Shown in pieces: positions 8,702 through 17,156 of a stretch of 64,000 bases of DNA (its first letter is position 1; each line of letters begins with the position of its first letter). Under the pieces are notes generated by a model, which saw nothing but the letters and a program-made list of their open reading frames with translations, did not search any database and was not told where the DNA came from. The stretch spans positions 5,704,001 to 5,768,000 of the forward strand of contig NZ_AP028461.1 of NCBI RefSeq assembly GCF_033097365.1, in the 5' to 3' direction. The translations under genes were made by a program, and so were the position numbers. Source of the stretch: Actinoplanes sichuanensis (GTDB taxonomy: Bacteria; Actinomycetota; Actinomycetes; Mycobacteriales; Micromonosporaceae).

Positions 8702-9274
8702 TTAGAGGCCGGCCGGCGTGTTGAGGTATCCGGTGAGCGCCCTTTTCAGCTCGTGGACCAGGGCCGCCCGCTCCGGCTCGGGAGCAGCCACGATGCCGCC
8801 CATCAGCGCGGCCACGATCTGCACGGCGACCGTCGAGCTACGCCGCACGTCGTCGTCGGGCAACTCCGGCGACCGGGCCCGCAGCAGGGCCGCGACCCGG
8901 TCGGTGACGCCGGTGTGCAGCGGCTGGCCACGCTCGCCGATCAGCACCTTGGCGCCGGGGTTGGCCACGTGGAAGAAGACCAGCGGATCGACCACCCGGG
9001 AGACCAGGTCGGGCAGCGGCAGCTCGGTCACCGCGGTGTCGTCGAAAGCGGTCGCGTGCGCCTCGCGTAGCTCGTCGAGCAGCCGCTGGGACAGCGCGTC
9101 GGCGATCGCCTGCTTGTTCGGAAAGTACTGGTAGAGGGAGCCGGGTGAGATGCCGGCCCGAGCCGCGATGGCGTTCGTCGACGTCTTGTCATAACCGGTC
9201 TCGGCGAAGAGGACGAGGGCCGCGTCCAGGATCTCCGCGATGCGTTGCCGGCCACGCGCCTGCCGTCTGACCAA
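8702..9274 (-). CDS. TetR-family repressor divergent from mmpL
   Basis: 190 residues. The DNA-binding helices are textbook (RIAEILDAALVLFAETGYDKTSTNAIAARAGISPGSLYQYFPNK within residues 11-54), followed by a ligand domain. The only in-frame start before the HTH is TTG at 9274. It faces an MmpL exporter, and two copies of an 18-bp palindrome occupy the shared promoter region, so it most likely represses the exporter and itself. The inducer is unknown. Confidence 0.9.
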   Translation of the reverse strand: MVRRQARGRQRIAEILDAALVLFAETGYDKTSTNAIAARAGISPGSLYQYFPNKQAIADALSQRLLDELREAHATAFDDTAVTELPLPDLVSRVVDPLVFFHVANPGAKVLIGERGQPLHTGVTDRVAALLRARSPELPDDDVRRSSTVAVQIVAALMGGIVAAPEPERAALVHELKRALTGYLNTPAGL

Positions 9275-9285
9275 GAGGCACCGCC

Positions 9286-9315
9286 TTGACTTTTACGAGC
9301 GGTCGCTCGTATTTT
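9286..9315 (+). promoter_or_regulatory. mmpL promoter with TetR operator 1 inside it
   Basis: TTGACT (9286-9291) is followed by TATTTT (9310-9315) at 18 bases. The palindrome with half-site TACGAGCG (9294-9301 and its complement 9304-9311) fills the spacer, so a bound repressor would exclude RNA polymerase directly. Confidence 0.65.
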
Positions 9316-9321
9316 CGTTTC

Positions 9322-9337
9322 ACGAGCGACCGCTCGT
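9322..9337. promoter_or_regulatory. TetR operator 2
   Basis: A second copy of the palindrome, ACGAGCG at 9322-9328 and CGCTCGT at 9331-9337, is centred 27 bases from operator 1. The pair probably binds two TetR dimers and covers both divergent promoters. Confidence 0.65.
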
Positions 9338-9359
9338 ATTCACCGGGAGCTTAACAGGG

Positions 9360-11519
9360 GTGAGTCCTGTGCTCTTCCGTCATCGACGCCTGATCCTGCT
9401 GGTCGCCGCCCTTCTCACCGCCGGTCTCGCCGCCGTCGCCGCCGGTGCGATGAATGTGCTCGTGCTCAGCCGGTGGGAGGCTCCCGGCAGCGAGTCCGTC
9501 CGGGTCCAGGAGCTACTCGACCGCGACCACGGCACCGGCAACGCCAACCTCGTGCTCCTGGTCAGCGGCGTGATCGACGACCCCTCGGTGGCCGCCGCCG
9601 CACAGACGGTCGCGACCGAGCTGCGCGCCGAGGAGGCGGTGCTCGACGTCTGGTCGTACTGGTCTCGCGGTCAGGATCCGACGATGCGCAGCGCCGACGG
9701 CCGGCACGCGCTGATCCTGGCGCACGTCACCGGCGACGCCACCAGCGCGCGCCTACACATCCGCGAGCGGATCCTGCCCGCCTACACCCGTGACACCGGT
9801 CTGATCCAGGTCCGCGTGGGCGGCGCCGAGGCGGTCGCCGGCCAGGTGAGCGAGCAGGCCACCCGCGACTTCCTGCGCGCCGAGCTGCTGATCGTGCCCG
9901 TCATGATCGTGCTGCTGGTCGTCCTCTACCGACGGTTCCGGCTCGCCCTGCTCACCCTCGGCATCGGGCTGTTCGCGGTGATCGGCACCCTCGCCGGGCT
10001 GCGCCTGCTCGCCGGGGTCACCGAGGTGGCCACGTTCGCCGCCAACATCACCCTGGTCATGGGCATCGGGCTCGGCATCGACTACAGCCTCTTCGTCATC
10101 GCACGCTTCCGGGAGGAGCTCACCGCGGGCGCGTCCGTTCCGGCCGCGATCCTCGATACGGTACGCACCGCGGGCCGCACAGTCGTCTTCAGCGGACTGA
10201 CCGTCGCCGCCTCACTGTCGGCGCTGCTGCTGTTCCCGTTCGCGTTCCTGCGATCGTTCGCCTATGCGGGCATTCTGGTGGTGATCCTGGCCGTTCTCGG
10301 CACGCTCACCATCCTGCCGGCCGCCCTCGCCGCCCTCGGGCCGCGGGCACTGCGCCGCCGCCCACCTCCGCCTCGGGAGGACGGCTTCTGGACCCGCACG
10401 GGCGGGCTCGTCATGCGGCGTCCGATCCTGTTCACCGCATTGGGCCTGCTGATCGTCGGAGTCCTCGCCGCCCCGGCGCTCGGCCTGCGGCTCGGCCTAC
10501 CCGACGACCGGGTGCTGCCGCCGACGGCTTCGACCCGACAGACGTATGACGTGATGCGCGACGTCCTGCCCACTGAGCCCCAGGACGCCCTGCACATAGT
10601 CACCGCCTCGGCCGACTCCGGCGCCTACGCCGCCGCCGTCTCCCAGATCTCCGGGATAGCCCGGGTCAACTCGGCGGCCGGGGTCTTCGTCGCCGGCACC
10701 CGCATCGGCCCCGCCCCAGCCGGGCTCACCGGCACCCGACTGGAGGCCGTGCCCACCCGCGAGGTGCTCTCCGGCACCGGCACGCCGGCCCTGGTCGCCG
10801 CCGTCCGCGCGGTCCCGGCACCACCGGGCGGTGCACAGGTCGGCGGCTATCCGGCCGAGCTGACCGACTTCCGCGCCATGCTGACCGACCGCATTCCACT
10901 GGTCGCGGCGGTGCTGCTGGCCATCTCGTTCGCGGTGCTGTTCACGATGTCGCGCAGCCTGCTCATCCCGATCAAGGCGACGATCCTCAACCTGCTGAGC
11001 CTGGCCGTCATGTTCGGCGTCCTGGTGACGGTCTTCCAGAACGGATTCCTCGCCGACGTTCTCGGCTTCACCCCGATCGGCACCCTCGACCCGGCGTTCC
11101 CGATCCTGATGTTCTGCGTCGCCTACGGCCTCTCCATGGACTACGAGGTGTTCCTGCTCTCCCGCATCAAGGAGCGCTACGACGCGACGGGCGACAACAC
11201 CCGCGCCGTCCTGGACGGCCTGCAGCGCAGCGCCCCACTGGTGACCGCGGCGGCCACCATCCTGGCCGTCTCGTTCGCCCTCTATGCGACCGGCGAGGTC
11301 ATGTATCTCCAGATGGTCGGCGTGGGCACCGCCGTGGCGATCCTGGTCGACGCCACCATCATCCGCGCAATCCTGGTCCCGGCCCTGATGCGCCTGGCCG
11401 GCCCAGCGAACTGGTGGCCCTCCGCCCTCCCCCCGACCCGGCGAACCGATGGCCTTCGGCCGCCCACCCCACCCGACGAACTGGTAACCCTCGGCCGCCC
11501 ACCCCACCCGACGAACTGA
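9360..11519 (+). CDS. MmpL-family RND transporter
   Basis: 719 residues from GTG 9360; the longer frame upstream runs through the operators and is discarded. Two MMPL domains are visible, each with the conserved charged helix pair: GLGIDYSLFVIARFREEL in the first and YGLSMDYEVFLLSRIKERY in the second. The architecture is about 12 membrane helices with two large extracytoplasmic loops. Relatives export lipids or hydrophobic compounds using the proton gradient. The last 40 residues are encoded by a 35-bp tandem repeat that is not a multiple of three, so the native C-terminus has been replaced. Confidence 0.93.
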   Translation: MSPVLFRHRRLILLVAALLTAGLAAVAAGAMNVLVLSRWEAPGSESVRVQELLDRDHGTGNANLVLLVSGVIDDPSVAAAAQTVATELRAEEAVLDVWSYWSRGQDPTMRSADGRHALILAHVTGDATSARLHIRERILPAYTRDTGLIQVRVGGAEAVAGQVSEQATRDFLRAELLIVPVMIVLLVVLYRRFRLALLTLGIGLFAVIGTLAGLRLLAGVTEVATFAANITLVMGIGLGIDYSLFVIARFREELTAGASVPAAILDTVRTAGRTVVFSGLTVAASLSALLLFPFAFLRSFAYAGILVVILAVLGTLTILPAALAALGPRALRRRPPPPREDGFWTRTGGLVMRRPILFTALGLLIVGVLAAPALGLRLGLPDDRVLPPTASTRQTYDVMRDVLPTEPQDALHIVTASADSGAYAAAVSQISGIARVNSAAGVFVAGTRIGPAPAGLTGTRLEAVPTREVLSGTGTPALVAAVRAVPAPPGGAQVGGYPAELTDFRAMLTDRIPLVAAVLLAISFAVLFTMSRSLLIPIKATILNLLSLAVMFGVLVTVFQNGFLADVLGFTPIGTLDPAFPILMFCVAYGLSMDYEVFLLSRIKERYDATGDNTRAVLDGLQRSAPLVTAAATILAVSFALYATGEVMYLQMVGVGTAVAILVDATIIRAILVPALMRLAGPANWWPSALPPTRRTDGLRPPTPPDELVTLGRPPHPTN

Positions 11520-11585
11520 TGCCCCTCAGCCGCACACCCGACGACCTGATGACCCTCAGCGGCTCGCTGCCCGTGAGCGCCCGGT
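11406..11585. repeat. 35-bp tandem repeat running through the mmpL stop codon
   Basis: Units beginning TCGGCCGCCCACCCCACCC or variants start at 11421, 11456, 11491 and 11526 (exactly 35 bp apart), then a 30-bp shortened unit leads to 11556. The two middle units are nearly identical. The first partial unit coincides with the natural MmpL C-terminal codons, which suggests the array grew out of the gene's 3' end. Confidence 0.8.
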
Positions 11586-11627
11586 CACCGCCGCCGCCAT
11601 GGCTCAGGCCGCCGACGCCACGGCTCG

Positions 11628-11735
11628 CCGCAGACCGGTTCGCTCGCGTTCTTCGGCCCGCCGGAGTTCGCCGGTGTCGACCTCGCGATCAAGGAGATCA
11701 ACGCCGCCGGTGGTGTCCTGGGCAAGGACGCCGTG
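11628..11735 (+). pseudogene. Relic of a branched-chain amino acid/urea-type ABC substrate-binding protein gene
   Basis: This frame reads PQTGSLAFFGPPEF followed by AGVDLAIKEINAAGGVLGKD, the N-terminal hallmark of LivK-like periplasmic binding proteins (Peripla_BP_6). Neither the signal peptide before it nor the remaining roughly 350 residues after it can be found; the frame stops soon after. It sits between two repeat arrays in a gene-free kilobase. I read it as a short fossil of a lost gene. Confidence 0.6.
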
Positions 11736-12145
11736 GGCCGCCGAGACCGCGGTTTGAGCAGTCGAGACGCCACCCGCCAGATTCCGGAACCGTTCCGAGC
11801 GGCCGGGACCGGTCGTCGTTCGGTGAGCGAGCCGCGGCAGGCCGCCCAGTCCCGGATCGGGTGAACGGGGGCTGCCTGAAGAGATCTTCCGCAATCAGGG
11901 TCCGGCCACCACTCCCGTCTCGGTTCGCGGCCACCTCCACGCGGCGACCGCCTCGCTCACCCGGCGGCCTCGTGAGTAGTTCGCGGCCGAAGTCCCACCC
12001 GGCGACGAGCGCCGACAGCCCGCCGACGCCGCCCCTGAACATCCGAAGATCAACATCAGCACAGCCTCAGCCCGGGCGGTGCGGGAGGAACCCTAAACGC
12101 CGCCGAAGCCGCCCCTGCGGTGCTGGAGGAACCCTAAAACGCTCA
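11736..12145. other. Gene-free interval
   Basis: Open frames cross this stretch on several strands but none shows a recognisable domain, a ribosome-binding site or protein-like composition. A short element GGAGGAACCCTAAA occurs twice (near 12086 and 12125). I see no gene here. Confidence 0.5.
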
Positions 12146-12427
12146 GGAAGGAGCCATGCCGTGCCGCTGGCCGATCGCCTGACGCCCGAAAGCAGCCATG
12201 CCGTGCCGCTGGCCGCTACAACCCGGCCCGGAAGCAGCCGTCGCATGCCGCTCACCACTACAACCACACCCGGAAGCAGCCATGGCGTGCCACTCACCGC
12301 TACAACGAGACCCGGAGCAGCCATGGCGTGCCACTCGCTGCTGCGCCCCGGCCCGGAAGCAGCCATGGCGTGTCGCTCGCCGCGAGGCCTGCGACGCGTT
12401 GGGGGCGGGCTTTGGAAGGAGCCATCG
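12146..12427. repeat. 42-bp tandem repeat, six copies
   Basis: Units with the core GGAAGCAGCCATGGCGTGCC begin at 12146, 12188, 12230, 12272, 12314 and 12355, with spacings 42, 42, 42, 42 and 41. A partial seventh copy is at 12414. The repeat is out of keeping with the flanks and makes long artificial open frames (14-residue periodic peptides) on both strands. Confidence 0.85.
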
Positions 12428-12612
12428 CGGCCGAACCGGTGAACCGATCAGGCCCTGATTCCGGAGGCTCTCTGGCCGGTGGGCGGCCGACTGCCGACGA
12501 AGATTCCGTCCCGGGCGCCTACCTCGTGCCTGAAGATCGCGCGGTGGTGACCGCTTCGAGAAACCCCGAAGCTGTCACCACCTCGACGACGACTGAGCCG
12601 GCGGACGGCTCG

Positions 12613-12834
12613 TCAGCTGGCGTCGGCCAGGGCGGCGAGGGCCTGGGCGGCCCGGAAGTACTTGTTGCGGCCCAGCTCACCGATGGTCTTGACGCCGAGG
12701 GCCTCGCGGATCAGCTTGCCTCCGGACACGCTCACACCGGCCAGCGCCTCGACCGGGGCGTCCAGGATCTCCTCCAGGGACTTGTCCTGGTACGCCTTGT
12801 CCAGCACCTTCTGCAGGTCGGCGGTGACAGCCAC
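12613..12834 (-). CDS. Small conserved-looking protein with a helix-hairpin-helix-like segment
   Basis: 73 residues, wholly helical. Residues about 25-60 (DAPVEALAGVSVSGGKLIREALGVKTIGELG) resemble a helix-hairpin-helix pair of the kind found in DNA-interacting and polymerase-fold proteins. AGGAAACGTG precedes the ATG at 12834. It is probably a monocistronic gene. I do not recognise a named family; the HhH reading is by pattern only. Confidence 0.6.
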   Translation of the reverse strand: MAVTADLQKVLDKAYQDKSLEEILDAPVEALAGVSVSGGKLIREALGVKTIGELGRNKYFRAAQALAALADAS

Positions 12835-12959
12835 GTTTCCTCCACGGAATGTCGACAGTGGATCTTCCGGGCGCGCAGCCTACTTGATCAATTACGGCAG
12901 GCACCGGGCGGTAGGGTGCCATCATCGGACCAGCGGAGAATTCCTGAACGGAGGGTACG

Positions 12960-13331
12960 GTGAGTGCTACCGAAGCCGGGCTTCTCGACGCTGAGCACCG
13001 CTTGCAGCAGGCACAGCGTGACGGTGACGTGGATGTGCTCGACGAGCTTCTCGACGACCGCCTGATCGCGATCGGGCCGGACGGCACCCGATTCCGCAAG
13101 GACGACGACCTGGACGCGTACCGGTCCGGAAGCTCGAAGATCGACTCCCTGATCGAGGAGGACCTGGAAGTTCTCGTCGCCGGCACGACCGGGGCGACGT
13201 TCGCGCTGTGCGCGGTGTCCGGGACGTTCAACGGCGAGCCGTTCGCGGCCCGGCTCCGCTACGCACGCACCTGGACGTTCGACCCCGAAGCCGGCTGGCG
13301 AATCGTGGCCGCCCAGCTCTCCCCCGCCTGA
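12960..13331 (+). CDS. NTF2-like (DUF4440/SnoaL-type) protein
   Basis: 123 residues with the cone-shaped NTF2 pattern: an N-terminal helix (LLDAEHRLQQAQRDGDVDVLDELLDD), strands with the FRKDDDL loop, and a C-terminal RYARTWTFDPEAGWRIVAAQLSPA strand pair. It starts at GTG 12960 after GGAGGGTAC. Members bind small molecules or act as isomerase-like enzymes; no catalytic role can be assigned here. Confidence 0.82.
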   Translation: MSATEAGLLDAEHRLQQAQRDGDVDVLDELLDDRLIAIGPDGTRFRKDDDLDAYRSGSSKIDSLIEEDLEVLVAGTTGATFALCAVSGTFNGEPFAARLRYARTWTFDPEAGWRIVAAQLSPA

Positions 13332-13494
13332 CCGCCCACCCCACCCGCCTCGCCTGGCCGATCGACGCGAAGAAGGCGTCGGGAGGAACGAGGGCCGCGC
13401 GCTGTGCCGGGATAGCGGGCGAGACTCGTCTCTTCCGGGCGATCCGAGCCCTTGCGGAAACGGCGCATGCCCGGCCACCAGGAACGGCCGACGC

Positions 13495-13590
13495 GAACGG
13501 CCAGCGGGCACCGGCGGCGGGCACGACCGACGGGAACGACCAGCGGGCACCGCTGGCGGGCACGACCGGCGCGGAACGGCGCACGCCCGG
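13495..13590. repeat. 40-bp tandem repeat (two full copies and a partial)
   Basis: Units beginning GAACGRCCAGCGGGCACCG start at 13495 and 13534, with a partial third at 13574. They lie in the 297-base gap between the convergent NTF2-like and flavoprotein genes. Nothing else is recognisable in that gap. Confidence 0.7.
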
Positions 13591-13628
13591 CTGCGGGGTG
13601 CGGCCGGGCGTGTGTCGCGGATGAGTCG

Positions 13629-14786
13629 TCAGGCGAAGAGGCGGCCCATGTTCTCCGGGGCGAAGAACTCGACCGGGGACGTCACGCCCGAGTTGAGGCG
13701 GGTGAAGGCGTCCATCTTCTCCTGGTCGCCGGCGATCGCCATGACCAGCTGGACCATCTGCTCGTCCGGCGGCTGGAGCGACGCGATGCCCAACGTCATC
13801 TGGTAGAACGGCATCGCCCGCGCGTCTCGCCGAGTCTGGTAGCCGGGCAGGTCGTCGTCGGCGATGGCGTCGGCGAGGAGTTCGGCGTCGAGGAACGCGT
13901 CGGTGATGCCCTGCGCGGTGATGTAGTCGCGGGAGTAACCGGCGTCCCCGACCAGCGCCCAGCCCGGCCCGTGAGGAACCCGGAAGTAGTTGTGCACCGA
14001 GGCGCCGACCCAGCGGGTCTCCTGCTTGGCGTCCCGGAAACGGTCCGCCCAGGCGGGGGCCGTCTCGAACATCGCGGCGAACGTGCCGTCGATGTCGTTG
14101 CGGTGTTCGGCCAGCTCGGAGTGCGGCCAGCCGCCGATCACCATGGTGAGGTCGTCGTTGGTGGGGCACACCGCCCAGCCTCGGCCGGGTCGGCTGTACG
14201 CCTCGAAGGTGCCGTCCATCGGAAGGTTGCTGAAGTAGGCGTAGTAGCCGACGGTGAGCGGCGGCCGGTCCTCGTAGGCGGGGGCGTTCACCGCTTTCGC
14301 GACCATCGAGTTACGGCCGTCGGCGCCGACCACGATGCGGGCGTGCTCGACGGTTCCGTCGAGGCCACGGATGCCGGTGACCCGGCCGTCGTCGTCGACG
14401 AGGAGTTCCTCGACCGAATATCCCTCCCGGATCTCGGCTCCGGCGGCCGCGGCCGCGTCCAGGAGGATCTTGTCGAGGAGGGTGCGGCGGGGTGCGTACG
14501 CATAAGGGTTGTCGGGCGTGCCGGGAGCACCGCCGACGGTGACCGGACCGAAATCCGTGGTGTAGCGGCTGATCGGCGGAACGCCGGTCGCGATGACCTG
14601 GTCGAGCACACCCCACCGCTGGAGCGCGGCGACGCCCGGCGGGTGCAGGACGTGGGTCGAAACCGTGTCGCTCGGGAACGTGTCGCGGTCCACGAGCAGA
14701 GTCCGGAAACCGCGTTCGGCCAGCAAGGCGGCCAACGGGGACCCGGCCACACGGGCCCCCACCACGATCACATCGTATGTCGTCAT
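13629..14786 (-). CDS. FAD-dependent oxidoreductase (PHBH/geranylgeranyl-reductase fold)
   Basis: 385 residues from ATG 14786, which has GGGGAGAG at the right distance; the longer upstream frame is discarded. The Rossmann motif VVGARVAGSPLAALLAERG follows the start, the mid-protein strand gives IVVGADGRNS, and GWALVGDAGYSRDYITAQGI is the second FAD motif. These mark a class A flavin monooxygenase or reductase. No neighbours suggest a substrate, so it is left as a general oxidoreductase. Confidence 0.88.
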   Translation of the reverse strand: MTTYDVIVVGARVAGSPLAALLAERGFRTLLVDRDTFPSDTVSTHVLHPPGVAALQRWGVLDQVIATGVPPISRYTTDFGPVTVGGAPGTPDNPYAYAPRRTLLDKILLDAAAAAGAEIREGYSVEELLVDDDGRVTGIRGLDGTVEHARIVVGADGRNSMVAKAVNAPAYEDRPPLTVGYYAYFSNLPMDGTFEAYSRPGRGWAVCPTNDDLTMVIGGWPHSELAEHRNDIDGTFAAMFETAPAWADRFRDAKQETRWVGASVHNYFRVPHGPGWALVGDAGYSRDYITAQGITDAFLDAELLADAIADDDLPGYQTRRDARAMPFYQMTLGIASLQPPDEQMVQLVMAIAGDQEKMDAFTRLNSGVTSPVEFFAPENMGRLFA

Positions 14787-14903
14787 TCTCTCCCCTAGCC
14801 GATCTTCAGGCCATAGTGGAGGCTTGCGGTGCGCCCTGTCGATGGGCCACCCGGGTCGCATTCGGCGAATCACCCGACAGGTCGAGGGGCTATCCTCGGC
14901 CGC

Positions 14904-15602
14904 ATGCCCAAGCGTCGCTGGATCATCACCGGGGTGGTTGCGGGTCTGCTCGGCCTCGCGATCGGCGCGACCGCGGTGGCCGCCCCGTCGATCGCGGCGA
15001 TCGCCTGCCCGCAATGCTACGGGCTCTCCAGCCTGGGCGGCGGCGTCTACGCGGAGCGCGACGACGAGGCCTATCAGCGGGTCGTGTCGGCGGCCGAGCA
15101 GCGGATCCGTGGGTTCTACGGCGAGCGGGTCTCGGATGCGCGGGTGCTGATCTGCGCCACCGAGGAGTGCTACCGGAGCATCGGCGGCGGTGGGGAGAAG
15201 GGGCAGGCGTTCGGTCGTTGGGCACTACGGCTGTCGCCGGCCGGGGCGAACGAGACGATCGCGACCCACGAGCTGGCCCATATCGAACTGCACAAACGGC
15301 TCGGTTCGGCGTACGAGTCGGTGCCCGACTGGTTCGACGAGGGTCTAGCGGTGCTGATCTCCGACGACACCCGCTACCTGGATCCGGCGAACGGCGGCAA
15401 CCGCTGCCGTGTGCCGTATGAGGAGGCGGCGCCGATCACGACCGTCGACTGGGACACGTTCGGCCCGGCCGGATCCGACCGCAAGTACCTGCTGGCGGCG
15501 TGCGTGGTCACCCACTGGGTGGATGAGCACGGTGGCGCGCCGGGCGTCCTCACCATGATCAACGACTTGCGGGCGGGTAAGAGGTTCAACGAAGTTCAGT
15601 GA
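14904..15602 (+). CDS. Secreted or membrane-anchored HExxH metallopeptidase-like protein
   Basis: 232 residues from ATG 14904. An N-terminal hydrophobic helix (about residues 8-30) is a signal peptide or anchor, followed by the pair CPQC. HELAH (in ATHELAHIELHKR) is a gluzincin-type zinc motif, and WFDEGLAVLISDD downstream supplies the third ligand (Glu) in the usual E-G-x-A context of peptidase MA-like proteins. It ends convergently, overlapping the nickel-type ABC operon by 17 bases. Substrate unknown. Confidence 0.75.
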   Translation: MPKRRWIITGVVAGLLGLAIGATAVAAPSIAAIACPQCYGLSSLGGGVYAERDDEAYQRVVSAAEQRIRGFYGERVSDARVLICATEECYRSIGGGGEKGQAFGRWALRLSPAGANETIATHELAHIELHKRLGSAYESVPDWFDEGLAVLISDDTRYLDPANGGNRCRVPYEEAAPITTVDWDTFGPAGSDRKYLLAACVVTHWVDEHGGAPGVLTMINDLRAGKRFNEVQ

Positions 15603-16233
15603 CCCGGTCGGCCCAGCGGGTGAGCAGCGCCGGATCGTGCGACACGACCAGGACACCCAGGCCGGTCGCCTCCTGCTCGGCGGTGATCACGGCCGCGACC
15701 AGCGCCTGCGTGGACGCGTCGAGCATCGTGGTGGCCTCGTCGCACAGCAGGTAGCGGGGCCGGTGCACCAGGGCGCGGGCCAGGCAGGCGCGTTGCAGCT
15801 GACCGTCGCTGACCGCGTGCGGGCGGCGGGCCAGCAGGTCGGCGGTCAGTCCGGCGGCGTCGGCGAGCTCGGCTACCCGTCCGGCGATCCGCTCACGGGG
15901 ATGTGCGACGGCGCGGAGCGGTTCGGCGATCAGGTCGGCGAGGGTCAGGCGCGGGTCACTGGCCGCGCGCGGGCTCTGGAACAGGACGCCGATCCTGGTT
16001 CGCACGCCCGCCGCCACCCGATGCCGCACCCCGGTGACCCGTTCGCCGTCCAGGATGACGTGCCCGGCGTCGGGTTCGTGCAGGAGCGCGAGGACCCGTA
16101 CCAGCGTGGATTTGCCACTCCCGGACGGACCACGAAGGCCGACCGTCTCACCCGCCTCGACGGTCAGCGACGTGTCGTGCAGGACGCGCCGGCCTCGATA
16201 CCCGGCGCTGACACAATCCGCGATGAGGCTCAT
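15586..16233 (-). CDS. nikE: ABC transporter ATPase, nickel/peptide type (NikE-like)
   Basis: 215 residues from ATG 16233 (ATGA overlap with the preceding ATPase). Walker A is GPSGSGKST and Walker B LLCDEATTMLD. The signature is VSDGQLQRA instead of LSGGQ, so it is a variant. It lacks the C-terminal oligopeptide-type extension of its partner. It is the last gene of the five-gene operon; the nickel assignment rests on the Nur-like boxes upstream of the first gene. Confidence 0.75.
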   Translation of the reverse strand: MSLIADCVSAGYRGRRVLHDTSLTVEAGETVGLRGPSGSGKSTLVRVLALLHEPDAGHVILDGERVTGVRHRVAAGVRTRIGVLFQSPRAASDPRLTLADLIAEPLRAVAHPRERIAGRVAELADAAGLTADLLARRPHAVSDGQLQRACLARALVHRPRYLLCDEATTMLDASTQALVAAVITAEQEATGLGVLVVSHDPALLTRWADRVTELR

Positions 16234-17156
16234 GCGAGCACCTCCGCACCGGTCAGCGGGTGATGGCAGGCGACCGTCCCGGTCGGCCGGCGCGCACACG
16301 CGGCGGTGACCCGATCGCAGCGCGCCGCGAACGCGCATCCCTCCGGGAGCGCGGTCAACATCGGCGGATGGCCGGCGATCGGCCGGAACTCCCGGTCCGG
16401 CAGGGCGTTCAACAACCCTCGGCTGTACGGGTGACCCGGCCCCCGAAAGAACTCGTCCGCCGCCCGGTGCTCGACGATGCGGCCGGCGTACATGACGGCG
16501 ACGGTGTCGGCGACGCGTTCCGCAGCGGCCAGGTCATGGGTGATCAGCAGGACCGCGGCCCCGCCGTCGCACCGGCTCCGGAGCAGGTCGAGGGTGTGCT
16601 CGACGAGCGGCCGGTCCAGCCCACCTGTCGGTTCGTCGGCGATCAGCAGTGGCGGTTCACCGGCGAGCGCGAGTGCCGTGGCCAGCCGCTGGGCCATGCC
16701 GCCGGACAACTCGAACGGATACCGGTGTAGGTCCGCCGGGTCGAGCCCGGCCTGTTCAGCGACGTGATCGGCCAGACCGGGATCACGGCCGTGCGCCTTG
16801 AGCGTCTCGGCGAGCAGCCGCCGCCCACGCCGGACGCCGGTGAGCGACGTGGCCGGGCTCTGCGGGATGAGCCCGATCCGCCGCCCGCGAATGGTCTTGG
16901 CGAGCGTCTTCTCGCCGCAGCGGAGCAGATCCACGGGCCCGTCGGCCAGGTGGGCCCGGCCGGTCACTGTCGCGTTGGCCGGGAGCAGACCCAGTAGTGC
17001 GTGGGCCAGCACCGACTTGCCGCAGCCGGATTCGCCGACCACAGCCAGGAGCTCGCCCGGACGTACCGTCAGATCGAGGTCGGTCACCGCCTCGACCACC
17101 GCGTCGCGGAGCTGGAAGCGGACGGTGAGACCGGAGATGGTCAGCAGGTCGGTCAC
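16230..17156 (-). CDS. nikD: ABC transporter ATPase, nickel/peptide type (NikD-like)
   Basis: 308 residues from GTG 17156 (GTGA overlap with the permease stop). Walker A GESGCGKSV, signature LSGGMAQRLATALAL, Walker B LLIADEPTGGLD and the switch His in LLITHD are intact. The C-terminal oligopeptide-transporter domain with the cysteine cluster (CAFAARCDRVTAACARRP) is present, typical of DppD/NikD proteins. It energises import with NikE and the two permeases. Confidence 0.8.
   Translation of the reverse strand: MTDLLTISGLTVRFQLRDAVVEAVTDLDLTVRPGELLAVVGESGCGKSVLAHALLGLLPANATVTGRAHLADGPVDLLRCGEKTLAKTIRGRRIGLIPQSPATSLTGVRRGRRLLAETLKAHGRDPGLADHVAEQAGLDPADLHRYPFELSGGMAQRLATALALAGEPPLLIADEPTGGLDRPLVEHTLDLLRSRCDGGAAVLLITHDLAAAERVADTVAVMYAGRIVEHRAADEFFRGPGHPYSRGLLNALPDREFRPIAGHPPMLTALPEGCAFAARCDRVTAACARRPTGTVACHHPLTGAEVLA

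Noticed and set aside
10497..11507. A 336-residue frame antisense to mmpL
   Set aside because: Gly/Asp/Arg-rich shadow without start signal.
11414..12442. A 342-residue frame through the repeat arrays
   Set aside because: It is made of 35- and 42-bp repeats plus the LivK fossil, with no domain, start signal or protein-like composition.
2656..13590. Repeat arrays as possible CRISPRs
   Set aside because: Units are directly adjacent and similar throughout, without unique spacers or cas genes.
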